DNA from: Virgisporangium ochraceum
GTDB lineage: Bacteria; Actinomycetota; Actinomycetes; Mycobacteriales; Micromonosporaceae
Assembly (NCBI RefSeq): GCF_016863655.1
Contig: NZ_BOPH01000157.1
Span: 1-34,152 of the forward strand
Reading direction: 5' to 3'
DNA length: 34,152 nucleotides
Shown here: in pieces, positions 1-8,700 of the stretch
How positions within the stretch are numbered: position 1 is the stretch's first letter
Layout of the letters: the number at the start of each line of letters is the position of its first letter
Program-made: the position numbers and the translations under genes
The notes under the pieces: model-generated
Told to the model about the DNA's origin: nothing
Database searches by the model: none
Seen by the model: only the letters and a program-made list of their open reading frames with translations

Positions 1-447
1 CTCCGCGCCGAGCCGGTCGAGCAGCCGCACCACCGCGCCGAACACCCGCAGCTGCGACCTCGGGCCGGCTCCGGATTCCTTGCTGAAATCCCAAACTAAG
101 CCCGAAAGCTCCGCGTATGCGTGAGGACCGGCCAACCTCAGCACGTCGTCGCCGTGCTCGCGGACCAGCCGGCGCAACGCGTCGATGAGACCGGCGTACG
201 GCACCTCGCCCGAACCGAGCGAGATGCACGACCCCCACAGCACATGGCCGACGTGAGCGCCGGAGACCGCGACGAATTCGCGCAGCAGGCGGCTCTTCCC
301 AACGCCCGCCTCGCCACCGACGACCACCGTCGACGGTCGCCCACGGGCGGCCTGCGCCAGCCGGTGACCGAGCGCGGCGAGCTCCTCGCGTCGCCCCACG
401 AAGGACCCGTCCGGTACCGCTCCGGCATCCACGGACACGATGCTCAT
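1..447 (-). CDS. LuxR/MalT-type (LAL) ATPase regulator, N-terminal part, runs off left edge
   Basis: The minus strand is open from an ATG at 447 to the window edge (149 codons). The protein begins MSIVSVDAGAVPDG, followed by FVGRREELAAL at about residues 16-26, the usual entry to the AAA domain of large LuxR (LAL) regulators. A Walker A motif GGEAGVGKSRLL lies at about residues 45-56, and a GSCISLGSGEVPYAGLIDAL stretch typical of the family follows. The start follows a GAGG about 10 bases upstream. Known members are about 900 residues, bind ATP and carry a C-terminal LuxR helix-turn-helix that activates transcription; that part is outside the window. The target cannot be told from this fragment. 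Family assignment is firm and role is inferred. Confidence 0.88.
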   Translation of the reverse strand, partial: MSIVSVDAGAVPDGSFVGRREELAALGHRLAQAARGRPSTVVVGGEAGVGKSRLLREFVAVSGAHVGHVLWGSCISLGSGEVPYAGLIDALRRLVREHGDDVLRLAGPHAYAELSGLVWDFSKESGAGPRSQLRVFGAVVRLLDRLGAE

Positions 448-859
448 CTGGGTAACCTCGCAGCACTTGGATCGTGGCTACCTACCGCCTCAAATCTAGA
501 CCTGTTCCAACCCGATACCAGTACAACCAGCGGTGACAGCTCGCCCGTGGCGGCGGCAATTTCAACAGCGTGGCACTCGCGTCGGTCGCGGTCCTGGGTC
601 GTGCCTGATAAATGACGTTATCGTGCGCCCACCACCGGGTCCGTCAGCCAAATCGGAGAGCGAGGGTGGATGGGCCGTCGACCGGGCTGCCGAGCGACGA
701 CGGAGGTCCGCGTCCGGCCGCGCGTGCGGCTCCATCGACACCGGCGTCACACGCAGGCTCGTCCGAGCCCTCTTCGCCACCGCCGGTCCACCGTCGGAAC
801 CACCCGCAGGCGGCTGGGACCAGAGGCGCCACCCTGACTGGCCACCCATGAACCGTCGG
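448..859. other. Intergenic, no gene seen
   Basis: This stretch holds the upstream region of the minus-strand LuxR-type gene and the 3' side of the small membrane protein gene. The open frames here lack domains and good ribosome binding sites, so I call no gene. Promoters presumably lie near 450-520, where the local composition is less GC-rich, but no clear -35/-10 pair stands out. Confidence 0.5.
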
Positions 860-1042
860 TCATCGCCGTACCAGCGAGTCAAGCGCCGTCACGACCGCGG
901 CGGCGACCGCGGTGCCCGCGGCCCAGCTCGGGCTGTACGCCGCCACCGCTCCGGCGACGGCGGCGACCGCGGCCAATGCTGCGGTCCGGCCGCGCCACCG
1001 CGACCTGTGTCCCGGTTCGGGCGATGTCTCTGCACCACTCAT
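860..1042 (-). CDS. Small single-pass membrane protein, 60 aa
   Basis: The ATG at 1042 is preceded by a GGAG-containing purine run (GGAGGGGAGCAGG read on the minus strand). The 60-residue product has a short polar N-terminus (MSGAETSPEPGHRSRWRGR), then an Ala/Val-rich hydrophobic stretch at about residues 20-54 that could form one or two membrane helices, and ends DSLVRR. I do not recognise a family. It is divergent from the helix-turn-helix gene at 1171, so the two may share a control region. The strong ribosome binding site and the clear segment make it a plausible gene, but function is unknown. Confidence 0.6.
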   Translation of the reverse strand: MSGAETSPEPGHRSRWRGRTAALAAVAAVAGAVAAYSPSWAAGTAVAAAVVTALDSLVRR

Positions 1043-1130
1043 GATCCTGCTCCCCTCCGACGAACGGCGCCCCGCGGCGCCTGTCTCGACAGGTGACCAC
1101 GGCACCCGCCGGCCGACCTGCCCGAGATCG

Positions 1131-1151
1131 CGGGGCTGAACGTCAGCCCCG
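1131..1151. promoter_or_regulatory. Perfect 9-bp inverted repeat between divergent genes
   Basis: CGGGGCTGA, a 3-base centre (ACG) and TCAGCCCCG form a perfect inverted repeat. It sits 20 bases before the ATG at 1171 and about 90 bases upstream of the divergent small membrane gene. It could be an operator, perhaps autoregulatory for the helix-turn-helix protein, or an RNA hairpin in the leader. This is inferred from position only. Confidence 0.4.
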
Positions 1152-1170
1152 TCCGGCGTACCGTCGGCGC

Positions 1171-2334
1171 ATGCCCAGGAAGCCGCCCAGCCCGGCCGAT
1201 GACGCTCTGCTGGCTGCTGCCGCAGCCCGCGGCGTACGCGTGTCCGCGTACCAGCTCGAGCGGTGGCGCGCGGCCGGGCTGCTCCCACGCAACCTCGTCG
1301 ACCGGACCGGCCCCGGTCGGGGCACAACGTCGGTGGCGCCCGACGAGGCGCTCGACCTGGCCGTGTGGCTCGCCCGTAACGACGGACCAGGCCGGCGTCG
1401 TCGCGACGTTGCGCTCGAGGCGTTCGAGGCCGGATTGCCGGTACCCGAACCAACCGTGCGCAAGGCATGGCACGACCTCGTCGCCGACATCCAGCTGACC
1501 GGCGAACACGACACAGCCGCCCCTGCCGACGCCGAGGCCCGCGGCGACTGGGCGAGCGAGGTCGCCGAACAGGCCGCGGCCGCCGCCCACCCGGTCCTGA
1601 TGCCGCGACGGATCCGGCGGATCGACGACCGGATCCAATCGATCGTTCCCCTGTGGTCCCTGCCCGAAGTGGCAGCACTCGACCAAGGCACCGACGTCGA
1701 GCCCGTCACGCCGCACCAGTCTGCCGTGTTCGCCGGGTCGGCACTGCTCGGCGGCGGCGAGGTCGCGTCCGGACCGGAGGTGGCCCGACAGTTCCGCGCC
1801 ATGCTGCCGGCCGGCGCTGCCAGCCCGGCCGCGTCATGGATGGAGCATCCCGACCAGCGCTACGGAGATCCGGCTGACATGGTCACCGCCTCGGGAGACC
1901 ACCTGATCCCGGTCGGCGACATGCGCGAGCCACTCGCCGAACTCGCCGGGAGGTCCAGCCTCGACCTACTCCGCGCCGCGCTGCAGGCGGCGAAGGAGAT
2001 GTATGAATGGGCCGAAGCGCAGTGCGCGGCGGTGGAGGCCGAACTGGACAGCGGGGAGCTCGGCGAGGCCACTACAGCATGGATGACCCACGCCGTCTCA
2101 GGGCTGAGCCGCATGCTCATCGTCATGGCCATCCGCGACCGGCAACCGTCGGTCGACGACCGCGCGGGCGCGGCCCTGATGCTTCTCTTCCTCACCGACG
2201 CCGTGCGACGGCTCCCCCAGTTCGTCCCCGACGTAGACACCGAGACGCTGTCCGTGGTGTTCCCGCCGTTCCTGCACGACCTCGCCGGCCTGACACCACC
2301 CCACCCACCGGTCCTCGAGAATGTGAAGACCTAA
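1171..2334 (+). CDS. Protein with MerR-like N-terminal HTH, function unknown (387 aa)
   Basis: I start at the ATG at 1171 (MPRKPPSPADD); an upstream in-frame start at 1093 would run through the inverted repeat at 1131-1151 and add an Arg-rich, low-information leader. Residues about 15-70 contain VRVSAYQLERWRAAGLLPRN followed by a Gly/Arg-rich wing and VAPDEALDLAVWLAR, a MerR-like helix-turn-helix as found in many actinobacterial proteins of unknown function. The rest (about 90-387) is mostly helical, with no catalytic motif that I recognise. It lies upstream of the Druantia-like operon on the same strand, separated by 443 bases, so it could be a regulator or just a neighbour. DNA binding is inferred from the motif; function is unknown. 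Confidence 0.72.
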   Translation: MPRKPPSPADDALLAAAAARGVRVSAYQLERWRAAGLLPRNLVDRTGPGRGTTSVAPDEALDLAVWLARNDGPGRRRRDVALEAFEAGLPVPEPTVRKAWHDLVADIQLTGEHDTAAPADAEARGDWASEVAEQAAAAAHPVLMPRRIRRIDDRIQSIVPLWSLPEVAALDQGTDVEPVTPHQSAVFAGSALLGGGEVASGPEVARQFRAMLPAGAASPAASWMEHPDQRYGDPADMVTASGDHLIPVGDMREPLAELAGRSSLDLLRAALQAAKEMYEWAEAQCAAVEAELDSGELGEATTAWMTHAVSGLSRMLIVMAIRDRQPSVDDRAGAALMLLFLTDAVRRLPQFVPDVDTETLSVVFPPFLHDLAGLTPPHPPVLENVKT

Positions 2335-2777
2335 ACCCACCACCCGCACGCTGACCTCGCCGGACATGGTCACACTGTGGCGGATGGTGGTGCTGCGCAA
2401 CCGGCAGCGAAGCCGATCCCGCCGGTCCCGAGCGCCCGCCACTTATCTCACTCAGCACGGCCCGGTCAGCTGAGGCCACCGGAGGCGCGGCTGCCATCGA
2501 GGGAACAATGTTCACGGGCCGCGTGACGGACGTTGGACTGTTCGCACCGTCGGGTGAGAGAGCGGGCCAGTGCGAGCTGCGCACTTCAGAGGACCAGGCG
2601 CAGCCTTCCACATGGGCGATCGACGGCGCCGAATGAGCCCCGGCGAATCGCCCGAACAGCTCCATGCAGCTCACAAATGACGTTGAAGGACAACGTTCGG
2701 CCCGCCGATCTAGGTGGTTCGTCCGTCTGTAGAACCAAACACGGACAGTTACGCTTCGCAGTGGAGGCGTACTTAAC
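2335..2777. promoter_or_regulatory. Intergenic leader of the Druantia-like operon
   Basis: No convincing gene lies in this 443-base gap. It should carry the promoter of the downstream operon. A TTGAAG at 2683-2688 is a possible -35 element, but no good -10 follows, so I do not define a promoter. A GGAGG at 2763-2767, ten bases before the GTG at 2778, is a strong ribosome binding site and fixes the start of the next gene. Confidence 0.5.
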
Positions 2778-4823
2778 GTGACCTACGAGCTGTGGAACCA
2801 GGCGCTGGCAGACCGGTTCTTCCGAAAGGATCTTGCAGGGGTTCCGGTCTACCTGTCAGTTGATGATGAAGTCCTGACCAGGATCGCCGAGGAGAGCGGC
2901 TGGCCCTCGAAGGCACCGGACGGCGGGTTTGCCGAGGCTGTCCGTTCCGAGGTGTTCGGCGCCAGGCCGTTTGACCGTATGCTGCTGCGCGCCTACCGCT
3001 GGCGCCGATCTGGCAGCTCCGAGGTCCCGCCCTGCGTGGCGGTGCTCGGGGCGACGGTTCTCGCCGCCAGCCGCATGGGACCAGGTGACCGGCGCGGACC
3101 GGGCGCCTACTCCTACTACCGGCCGTTACGGGAGATCCTCGGTCTAGCAGGTGAAGGAATGCCGGCCGGCTACGACGAAGCGGTGCCGCGGATGTGGAGC
3201 TATCTCAACGACTGGCTGGATAAGGCTCAGGACGGCGGCCGCGGCGTCTCCACTGCCCGCACCAGGCCCTCGGTGGAGAACATCGGGTGGTCGTTGTCGC
3301 AGACTCTAATCAGGGGCGCTGACCGAGCACGGTTGGCCGCGTTCTTCCAGGCGATCGGTGCGCAGCCCGGCGAGGCGCTCGCTGGGTCGGAGCTGCTGCT
3401 ACGGCTGAGGGAGTGGTGCCGAACCGCTGGCCGCGGCAGCAAGCTTTCCCGGGTCGCGTTCGATACACGGTCAGAGCAGCTCATCGCCGATGTTCTGGAG
3501 ACGGAGCTGCGGCGGTTCGACGGTGTCAGCCGCGACGACAGCGGCCGCCTCTGCCTGCCAGTCCATCTGGTCGCGGCTGACCGCAGCTGGGCGCCGTTCT
3601 CCGTAGCGGTCTTCGCCCCAGGCGCCATGCCACCCATCGCCACAGCCGATGGACCTGCTGTCCCTCAGCCGACAGTGCGGCCGGGCTCATGGAACCTGCT
3701 CACCGACGTCGATGTCAGCCTCGGAGGGGTCGTCGACACCGTCGTTGACGGAGTCCGGCTGCTGCTCGGCAGCAAGAGCTGCTACGTGTTCCAGGTCAAC
3801 GACTTCCTCGGGGCATGGGCATCAGTCGAGGCCGCCGAGGTCGGCGTCGAGCACCGGGTGGTAGTACGCGTCACCATGGCTGGCGCAGCCGAGGCCGCCA
3901 TGGCCGCGTGCGGGGCGTCAGATGTTCGGGTAGCGCGGCGCGCAGGTCTTCCACCTGGATGGGTCGGATTCGCTGGCTTCGTTCCCCGCCATCCGGCGGC
4001 AGTACCTTCGGCGGTCTCGGCGCTGTCTCCACGCGCTGGCCAGCTGGCGTCACTCGCCGGAGGTCTACGGGTCAGCTCACGTGAACGGGTCTACCTGGCG
4101 GACTTCCCACCCGACCTCGTCGTCCCGGACGCCGACGCCGTCACAATGCCCGTCGAGGTCGACGGCATGCCCCAGAAGGTCGACCCTGCGCCGTCGTTGA
4201 CATTGCCTCTGTCGGGCCTGGCGCTGGCACCCGGTCCCCACACCATCCGGGTCGGGTCACGGACGTTGTCGCTGTCGCTGGTGCAGCGCCTGCGGGAGAC
4301 CACGGCTCCGGCCACGATCGGCCTGCCGGTCGACACCACCAGCCGCGGTGACTGGATCGGCTCGGTCCCCCGACAGGTCAACGGCGCCGACGGTGCGGAC
4401 CGGTGGGTGAGCGGAGCGGTACTGCACGGCGTGGCTCCCAGGTACCGCCGGACGCTGCTGGCACGCGCCGCCGAGATCTACGTGCTCGGCCCCGACCACG
4501 GCCAAGCCGCCCGCATCCACCCCGGCTCCCCCAGCTGGCTCAAAGAGATCGGCCTGCCGGAACAGGAGGTCGAGCTGGAGCCGGCGCTGGTCGACGTCGA
4601 GTTCGACGCGGAGTGGGTGGTTGCAGTGACGAGCACCCACCGCAGGGTCCACCGGGTGTCGGGGGCCGCCTTCGCGCCGGGACCGGCACCGCTGCACCCA
4701 GCGCAGCCGGTGGAGCGAGCCGCCTGGTACCGCCTGGTCGGCGCGCAGGGTCGGCCGTTTCGGTTCCCGGGCGGCAACGAGGACGCCGAACGATGGGCCC
4801 GTTTCCTTGAGGGCGGCGGCTGA
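2778..4823 (+). CDS. druF: DruF-like protein of a Druantia type II-like system (681 aa)
   Basis: This is the first gene of a tightly coupled trio. The GTG start at 2778 is set by GGAGG ten bases upstream. The product begins MTYELWNQALADRFF and shows no signal peptide, membrane helix or nuclease motif. The N-terminal third is helical, and the part after about residue 380 is beta-rich with many Val/Gly/Pro strands. I do not recognise a catalytic site. The call rests on context: a large first protein, a smaller second protein, then a giant DUF1998 helicase, with a C5 methylase nearby, is the published composition of type II Druantia (druM, druF, druG, druE). In that setting DruF is a required accessory protein of unknown biochemistry. 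The stop overlaps the next start by one base. Family assignment is by gene order, not by motif. Confidence 0.65.
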   Translation: MTYELWNQALADRFFRKDLAGVPVYLSVDDEVLTRIAEESGWPSKAPDGGFAEAVRSEVFGARPFDRMLLRAYRWRRSGSSEVPPCVAVLGATVLAASRMGPGDRRGPGAYSYYRPLREILGLAGEGMPAGYDEAVPRMWSYLNDWLDKAQDGGRGVSTARTRPSVENIGWSLSQTLIRGADRARLAAFFQAIGAQPGEALAGSELLLRLREWCRTAGRGSKLSRVAFDTRSEQLIADVLETELRRFDGVSRDDSGRLCLPVHLVAADRSWAPFSVAVFAPGAMPPIATADGPAVPQPTVRPGSWNLLTDVDVSLGGVVDTVVDGVRLLLGSKSCYVFQVNDFLGAWASVEAAEVGVEHRVVVRVTMAGAAEAAMAACGASDVRVARRAGLPPGWVGFAGFVPRHPAAVPSAVSALSPRAGQLASLAGGLRVSSRERVYLADFPPDLVVPDADAVTMPVEVDGMPQKVDPAPSLTLPLSGLALAPGPHTIRVGSRTLSLSLVQRLRETTAPATIGLPVDTTSRGDWIGSVPRQVNGADGADRWVSGAVLHGVAPRYRRTLLARAAEIYVLGPDHGQAARIHPGSPSWLKEIGLPEQEVELEPALVDVEFDAEWVVAVTSTHRRVHRVSGAAFAPGPAPLHPAQPVERAAWYRLVGAQGRPFRFPGGNEDAERWARFLEGGG

Positions 4824-5791
4824 TGTTCGACGAGCTGCTGCTGTGGTGCTCGGAGACCGGGAGCGGTCGGCTTCGAGGGTTCCGCGACACCTACGACTGG
4901 CTGGCACACCGCGGAGACCCGCCGCCGGTGTCGTGGGCGACGGCACTGGCCAACCTGCAGCTTCTCGGCCACGTCGAGGTCGACTGGGACACCGGCCACT
5001 GGGCGGTGGCACCGACCACCCTGGCCATGATGTCGAACGCCGGTGGGCTGGCACTAATCGTGGGGGCCCACCCGCGGTGGCTGCTCTCCCGCCTGGACCA
5101 CCTGGACTGCGACCCGGACCCGGCGCTGGTCGACCTGGCCGGGTCGGTGTACTTCCACGACCGGGTGCCCCAGCGGTCCGGCCCGTCCGTGCGGTATGTC
5201 GCCATCGCCGAGGAGGCCGCCGCCCGCCGCCTCTGCGACAGGCTCGGAATCAGCTTCGGCGCCTGGGTGGCCGACCACATGGCCGACATGCTGCCGACAC
5301 TTCCGCAGCTGCTGCGACAACGCCCCTCCCTGGTCGGGCCCGCCGGGGTCGAGCCGCGCCGGCTGCAGCCCGACCCCACGACCGGGCGGCTGGGCTGGTA
5401 TCCGTGTGAGGACGACAGCGGTGACGGGGCGTACGAGTACAAGCGCTACGGCGTGCCACGGTACGTGTTCCGCAGGCTGGGCCACGGGTTCGTCGCCGAC
5501 AAGCGGGCCGTGGTGTATGCCGAGCTGGCACGCCTACGGCGCCATGTCATCCGGTTCGACCCGGCCAGACGCGAGCTTGTCGTACCGTCCAGGATGCAGC
5601 TTCCGTTGCCGCACGGGCGGTGCGCGGTGTTCAAGAGCGGGCTGCTGCCACGTCCGTCGGCCGACCTCGAGATCGGCGGCCCGAGACGGTCGGTGGAGTC
5701 GGTCCGGTACGCCAACATCGACGAGCCCTTCGCCCGTGCTTTGGCCGCAAGCCTGGAACAGGACCTGCAGACAACCGTTGAGGACAAATGA
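4823..5791 (+). CDS. druG: DruG-like protein of a Druantia type II-like system (322 aa)
   Basis: The ATG overlaps the stop of the preceding gene (TGATG) and the stop overlaps the start of the helicase gene (ATGA), so the three are almost certainly co-translated. The N-terminal 80 residues (FRDTYDWLAHRG, then ALANLQLLGHVEVDWDTGHW) look like a winged-helix unit, with a wing-like beta hairpin at VEVDWDTGHWAVAP. The remainder includes a basic segment (FRRLGHGFVADKRAVVYAEL) that might bind nucleic acid. No enzyme motif is visible. By position it corresponds to DruG of type II Druantia. The winged-helix reading is inference, and the gene name rests on the neighbourhood. Confidence 0.62.
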   Translation: MFDELLLWCSETGSGRLRGFRDTYDWLAHRGDPPPVSWATALANLQLLGHVEVDWDTGHWAVAPTTLAMMSNAGGLALIVGAHPRWLLSRLDHLDCDPDPALVDLAGSVYFHDRVPQRSGPSVRYVAIAEEAAARRLCDRLGISFGAWVADHMADMLPTLPQLLRQRPSLVGPAGVEPRRLQPDPTTGRLGWYPCEDDSGDGAYEYKRYGVPRYVFRRLGHGFVADKRAVVYAELARLRRHVIRFDPARRELVVPSRMQLPLPHGRCAVFKSGLLPRPSADLEIGGPRRSVESVRYANIDEPFARALAASLEQDLQTTVEDK

Positions 5792-8700
5792 ACGTGAGCG
5801 GACTCTCTCCAACTGCTGTCCAGCAGCAGCTGCGCAGCTTCTTCGCCCGGTACTACGACACCGCATACTCGGTGCGGGACGGTTCGGTTGCTGCCGAGCT
5901 GCAGCAGGTGCTGGCCGAGCCCGGCGTGCTGTTCCAGGAGCCGTACCTTGAGCTGCTGCCCACCTGGATACAGGACTCGCAGACGGTTGACGCCCTGTGC
6001 CGCGACGTGGGCGTGCCGGAGCTCGCGGGCTTCGTCGCTGCCGGTCTGTTTGCCGGCGTGGAGCGGCTGTGGACGCACCAGGCCGACGCCCTGCGGCACA
6101 GCATGTCCGGACGCGACGTGGTCGTCACCTCCGGCACGGGGTCGGGGAAGACCGAGTCGTTCCTGCTGCCGGTCCTTGCACGGCTGGTCGGCGAGTCCGG
6201 CAGGTGGACGGAGTCCGACGGGACCGGCGACCCATGGTGGCGGCGCGGCATGTCGTACACATCGCAGCGCCAGCCGACGGGTGGACGCCCGGCCGCTATC
6301 CGCGCGTTGGTGCTGTACCCGATGAACGCGCTGGTCGAGGACCAGCTGATGCGTCTGCGCCGCAGTGTCGACTCGCCAGCAGCCCAGTCCTGGCTTGCTC
6401 GGCACCGGCCCGGACAGTGCCTCTACTTCGGCCGGTACACCGGCCGGACCCCGGTGTCGGGGCTACGGAACGCGTCGAACGAGAAGAAGCTTCGCCGGGC
6501 GATGGTCCAGCTCTACAGCCGCTACGCCGAGCTGGAGAGCCGCATCGCCGGGGCAGCGGGAGAGATACCGGACGAGGTGCGGTACTACCTGCAACGTCCG
6601 ACCGGTGCGGAGATGCGGTCCCGGTGGGACATGCAGGACGCACCACCGGACATCCTGATCACGAACTACAGCATGTTGAACATCATGCTGATGCGTGGCG
6701 AGGAGGCGGCCATGTTCGACGCCACCCGTCAATGGCTGGCCGCCTCCGCGGACAACGTGCTGACTGTTGTCGTCGACGAGCTGCACATGTACCGCGGCAC
6801 CCAGGGCACTGAGGTGTCCTACCTGCTCCGCCGCTTCCTCGACCGCGTAGGCCTCAACGGGGACAGCCAGCAGCTGTCGGTCGTCGCCACGTCGGCGTCC
6901 CTGGACGCCAGCCGACAGAAGGACATCGACTTCCTGTCGTCGTTCTTCAGCCGGCGGGCGGACAACTTCGTGGTGCTGTCCGGTGACCCGGTCCGCCACG
7001 ACGGTGTCCCAGCACTGCCGGGCTGGGCTCCGCGCATCCAGGCTGGTGAGCGGCCGTCGCCGCAGGACCTGCGGCCGGCGATGCAGCAGGCGTTCATGGG
7101 CCCGGACGGGACGTCCCGTGCCCGCCCGATGGACGCAGCCGCACGGGCGCTGTTTCCCGACGACACCGACGGCGCGGCCAGCGTGCGCACGGAGGCCCTG
7201 GACACCTTGATCGCAGGGCTCGCCTCCGACCCCGGTACGGGGATCCGGCTCCGGTCACACATGTTCTTCCGGAACGTGACAGGAATCTGGGCCTGCGCGA
7301 ACCGCGACTGTACGCAGGTCCCGACCGGCCTGCCACAGCCGGGACAGCGCCGCCTGGTCGGTCGGCTGTACTCGCGGCCGCAGTACCGGTGCGTCTGTGG
7401 GGGGCATGTCCTGGAGCTGCTCTACTGCGAGACGTGCGGTGAGGTCTTCCTCGGCGGCTACAACAGCGAGCTCGCGTCCCGGCAGCCGTCCCGGTACCTA
7501 GTGTCGACCATCACCAACCTGGAGCAGCTGCCCGACCGGGCATCGACGGAACGGACGGCTGCCAGCTACACGCTCGTACTGCCGACCGACGGGCTGCGCG
7601 CAGACATCGACCCGACGCCACGACGGCGTCTCGGCGGCCGACCGACAGACCGGAGCCGGCCCACATATGACATCGCGTTCGTCCCGGCCATCCTCGACCC
7701 GGCCAGCGGCAGTGTCCGGGCCGCCCCGGCGTCTGCAGCCGACAACGTCAACGCCTACCTCTACACCGTGACATCCCGGCCCGAGGAAGCCCGGGCGAAG
7801 CTCCCCCCGTTGCCGACCACATGCCCAGCCTGCAACGACGACCGGGAGATGTTCGCCAACACCCGGCGGCTGGAGGACCCGTCACGCTCAAGGTCACCGA
7901 TCCGCACCATGGGTACCGGTTTCGAGAAGACCAACCAGGTCCTCGCCGACGCCCTGCGTCGGCGCCTCGACAGCAACCTGGTCGTCTTTACCGACAGCCG
8001 CCAGGAGGCCGCCCGGATCTCCGCCGGGCTGGAGCGTGCCCACTACCAGGACCTCGTCCGTCAGCTCACGGTCGGCACCCTCAACGCCGAGGACGACATC
8101 AGCGTCGCACTGCGGGCCGCGGCGCCCGCCGTAGACCCCGCCACCCGCCCGCCGATGCCGGACCTGCCGGCCGACCTGCTGACAGCAGTCATCAAGACGG
8201 CCAACGGGATCGGCAGCGACGCCGACCGGCAGCTGCTCGACCAGGAACGGCAGCGCAGGCAAGGCCGGTCGCTGGTCCAGCTGTCCAACGCCAACGCACA
8301 ACAGCTTCTCACCCTCGGCGTCAACCCCGCAGGCCCTGCCCTGTCCTGCTCGCGCAGCAGCGAGGGGCAGCCCTGGACCGGGCTGTACACCTGGCCGCCC
8401 ACGTCCGCGCCGCCGTCGCCGCCGATCCGCCGGCCTGACGGCGACCTGTCCGGTGACATGCAGGCACTACGCCGGCTCATCGACCAGGGCATCCTGCGCG
8501 AGACCCAGCTGGCCGTGTTCGCCGGCGGCGGCCGCGACCTCGAGTCGCTCGGCCTGGGCATGGTCACCGTCGACCTGACCGAGGCTGCCACCGCCGGGCT
8601 ACCCGACGACGTGTTCCGTCAGGCCAGCCTGTCCACCGCACGGCTGCTCGGCCTACGCAAGCAGTTCCCGGAACAGCGACGCAGCCCCGGCGACCAGCTC

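Noticed and set aside
121..615. Open frame on the plus strand at the left edge
   Set aside because: It lies antisense to the LuxR-type gene with its clear Walker A motif and has no domain of its own.
2533..2781. 82-residue open frame before the Druantia-like operon
   Set aside because: No ribosome binding site or domain, and it overlaps the start signal of the next gene.
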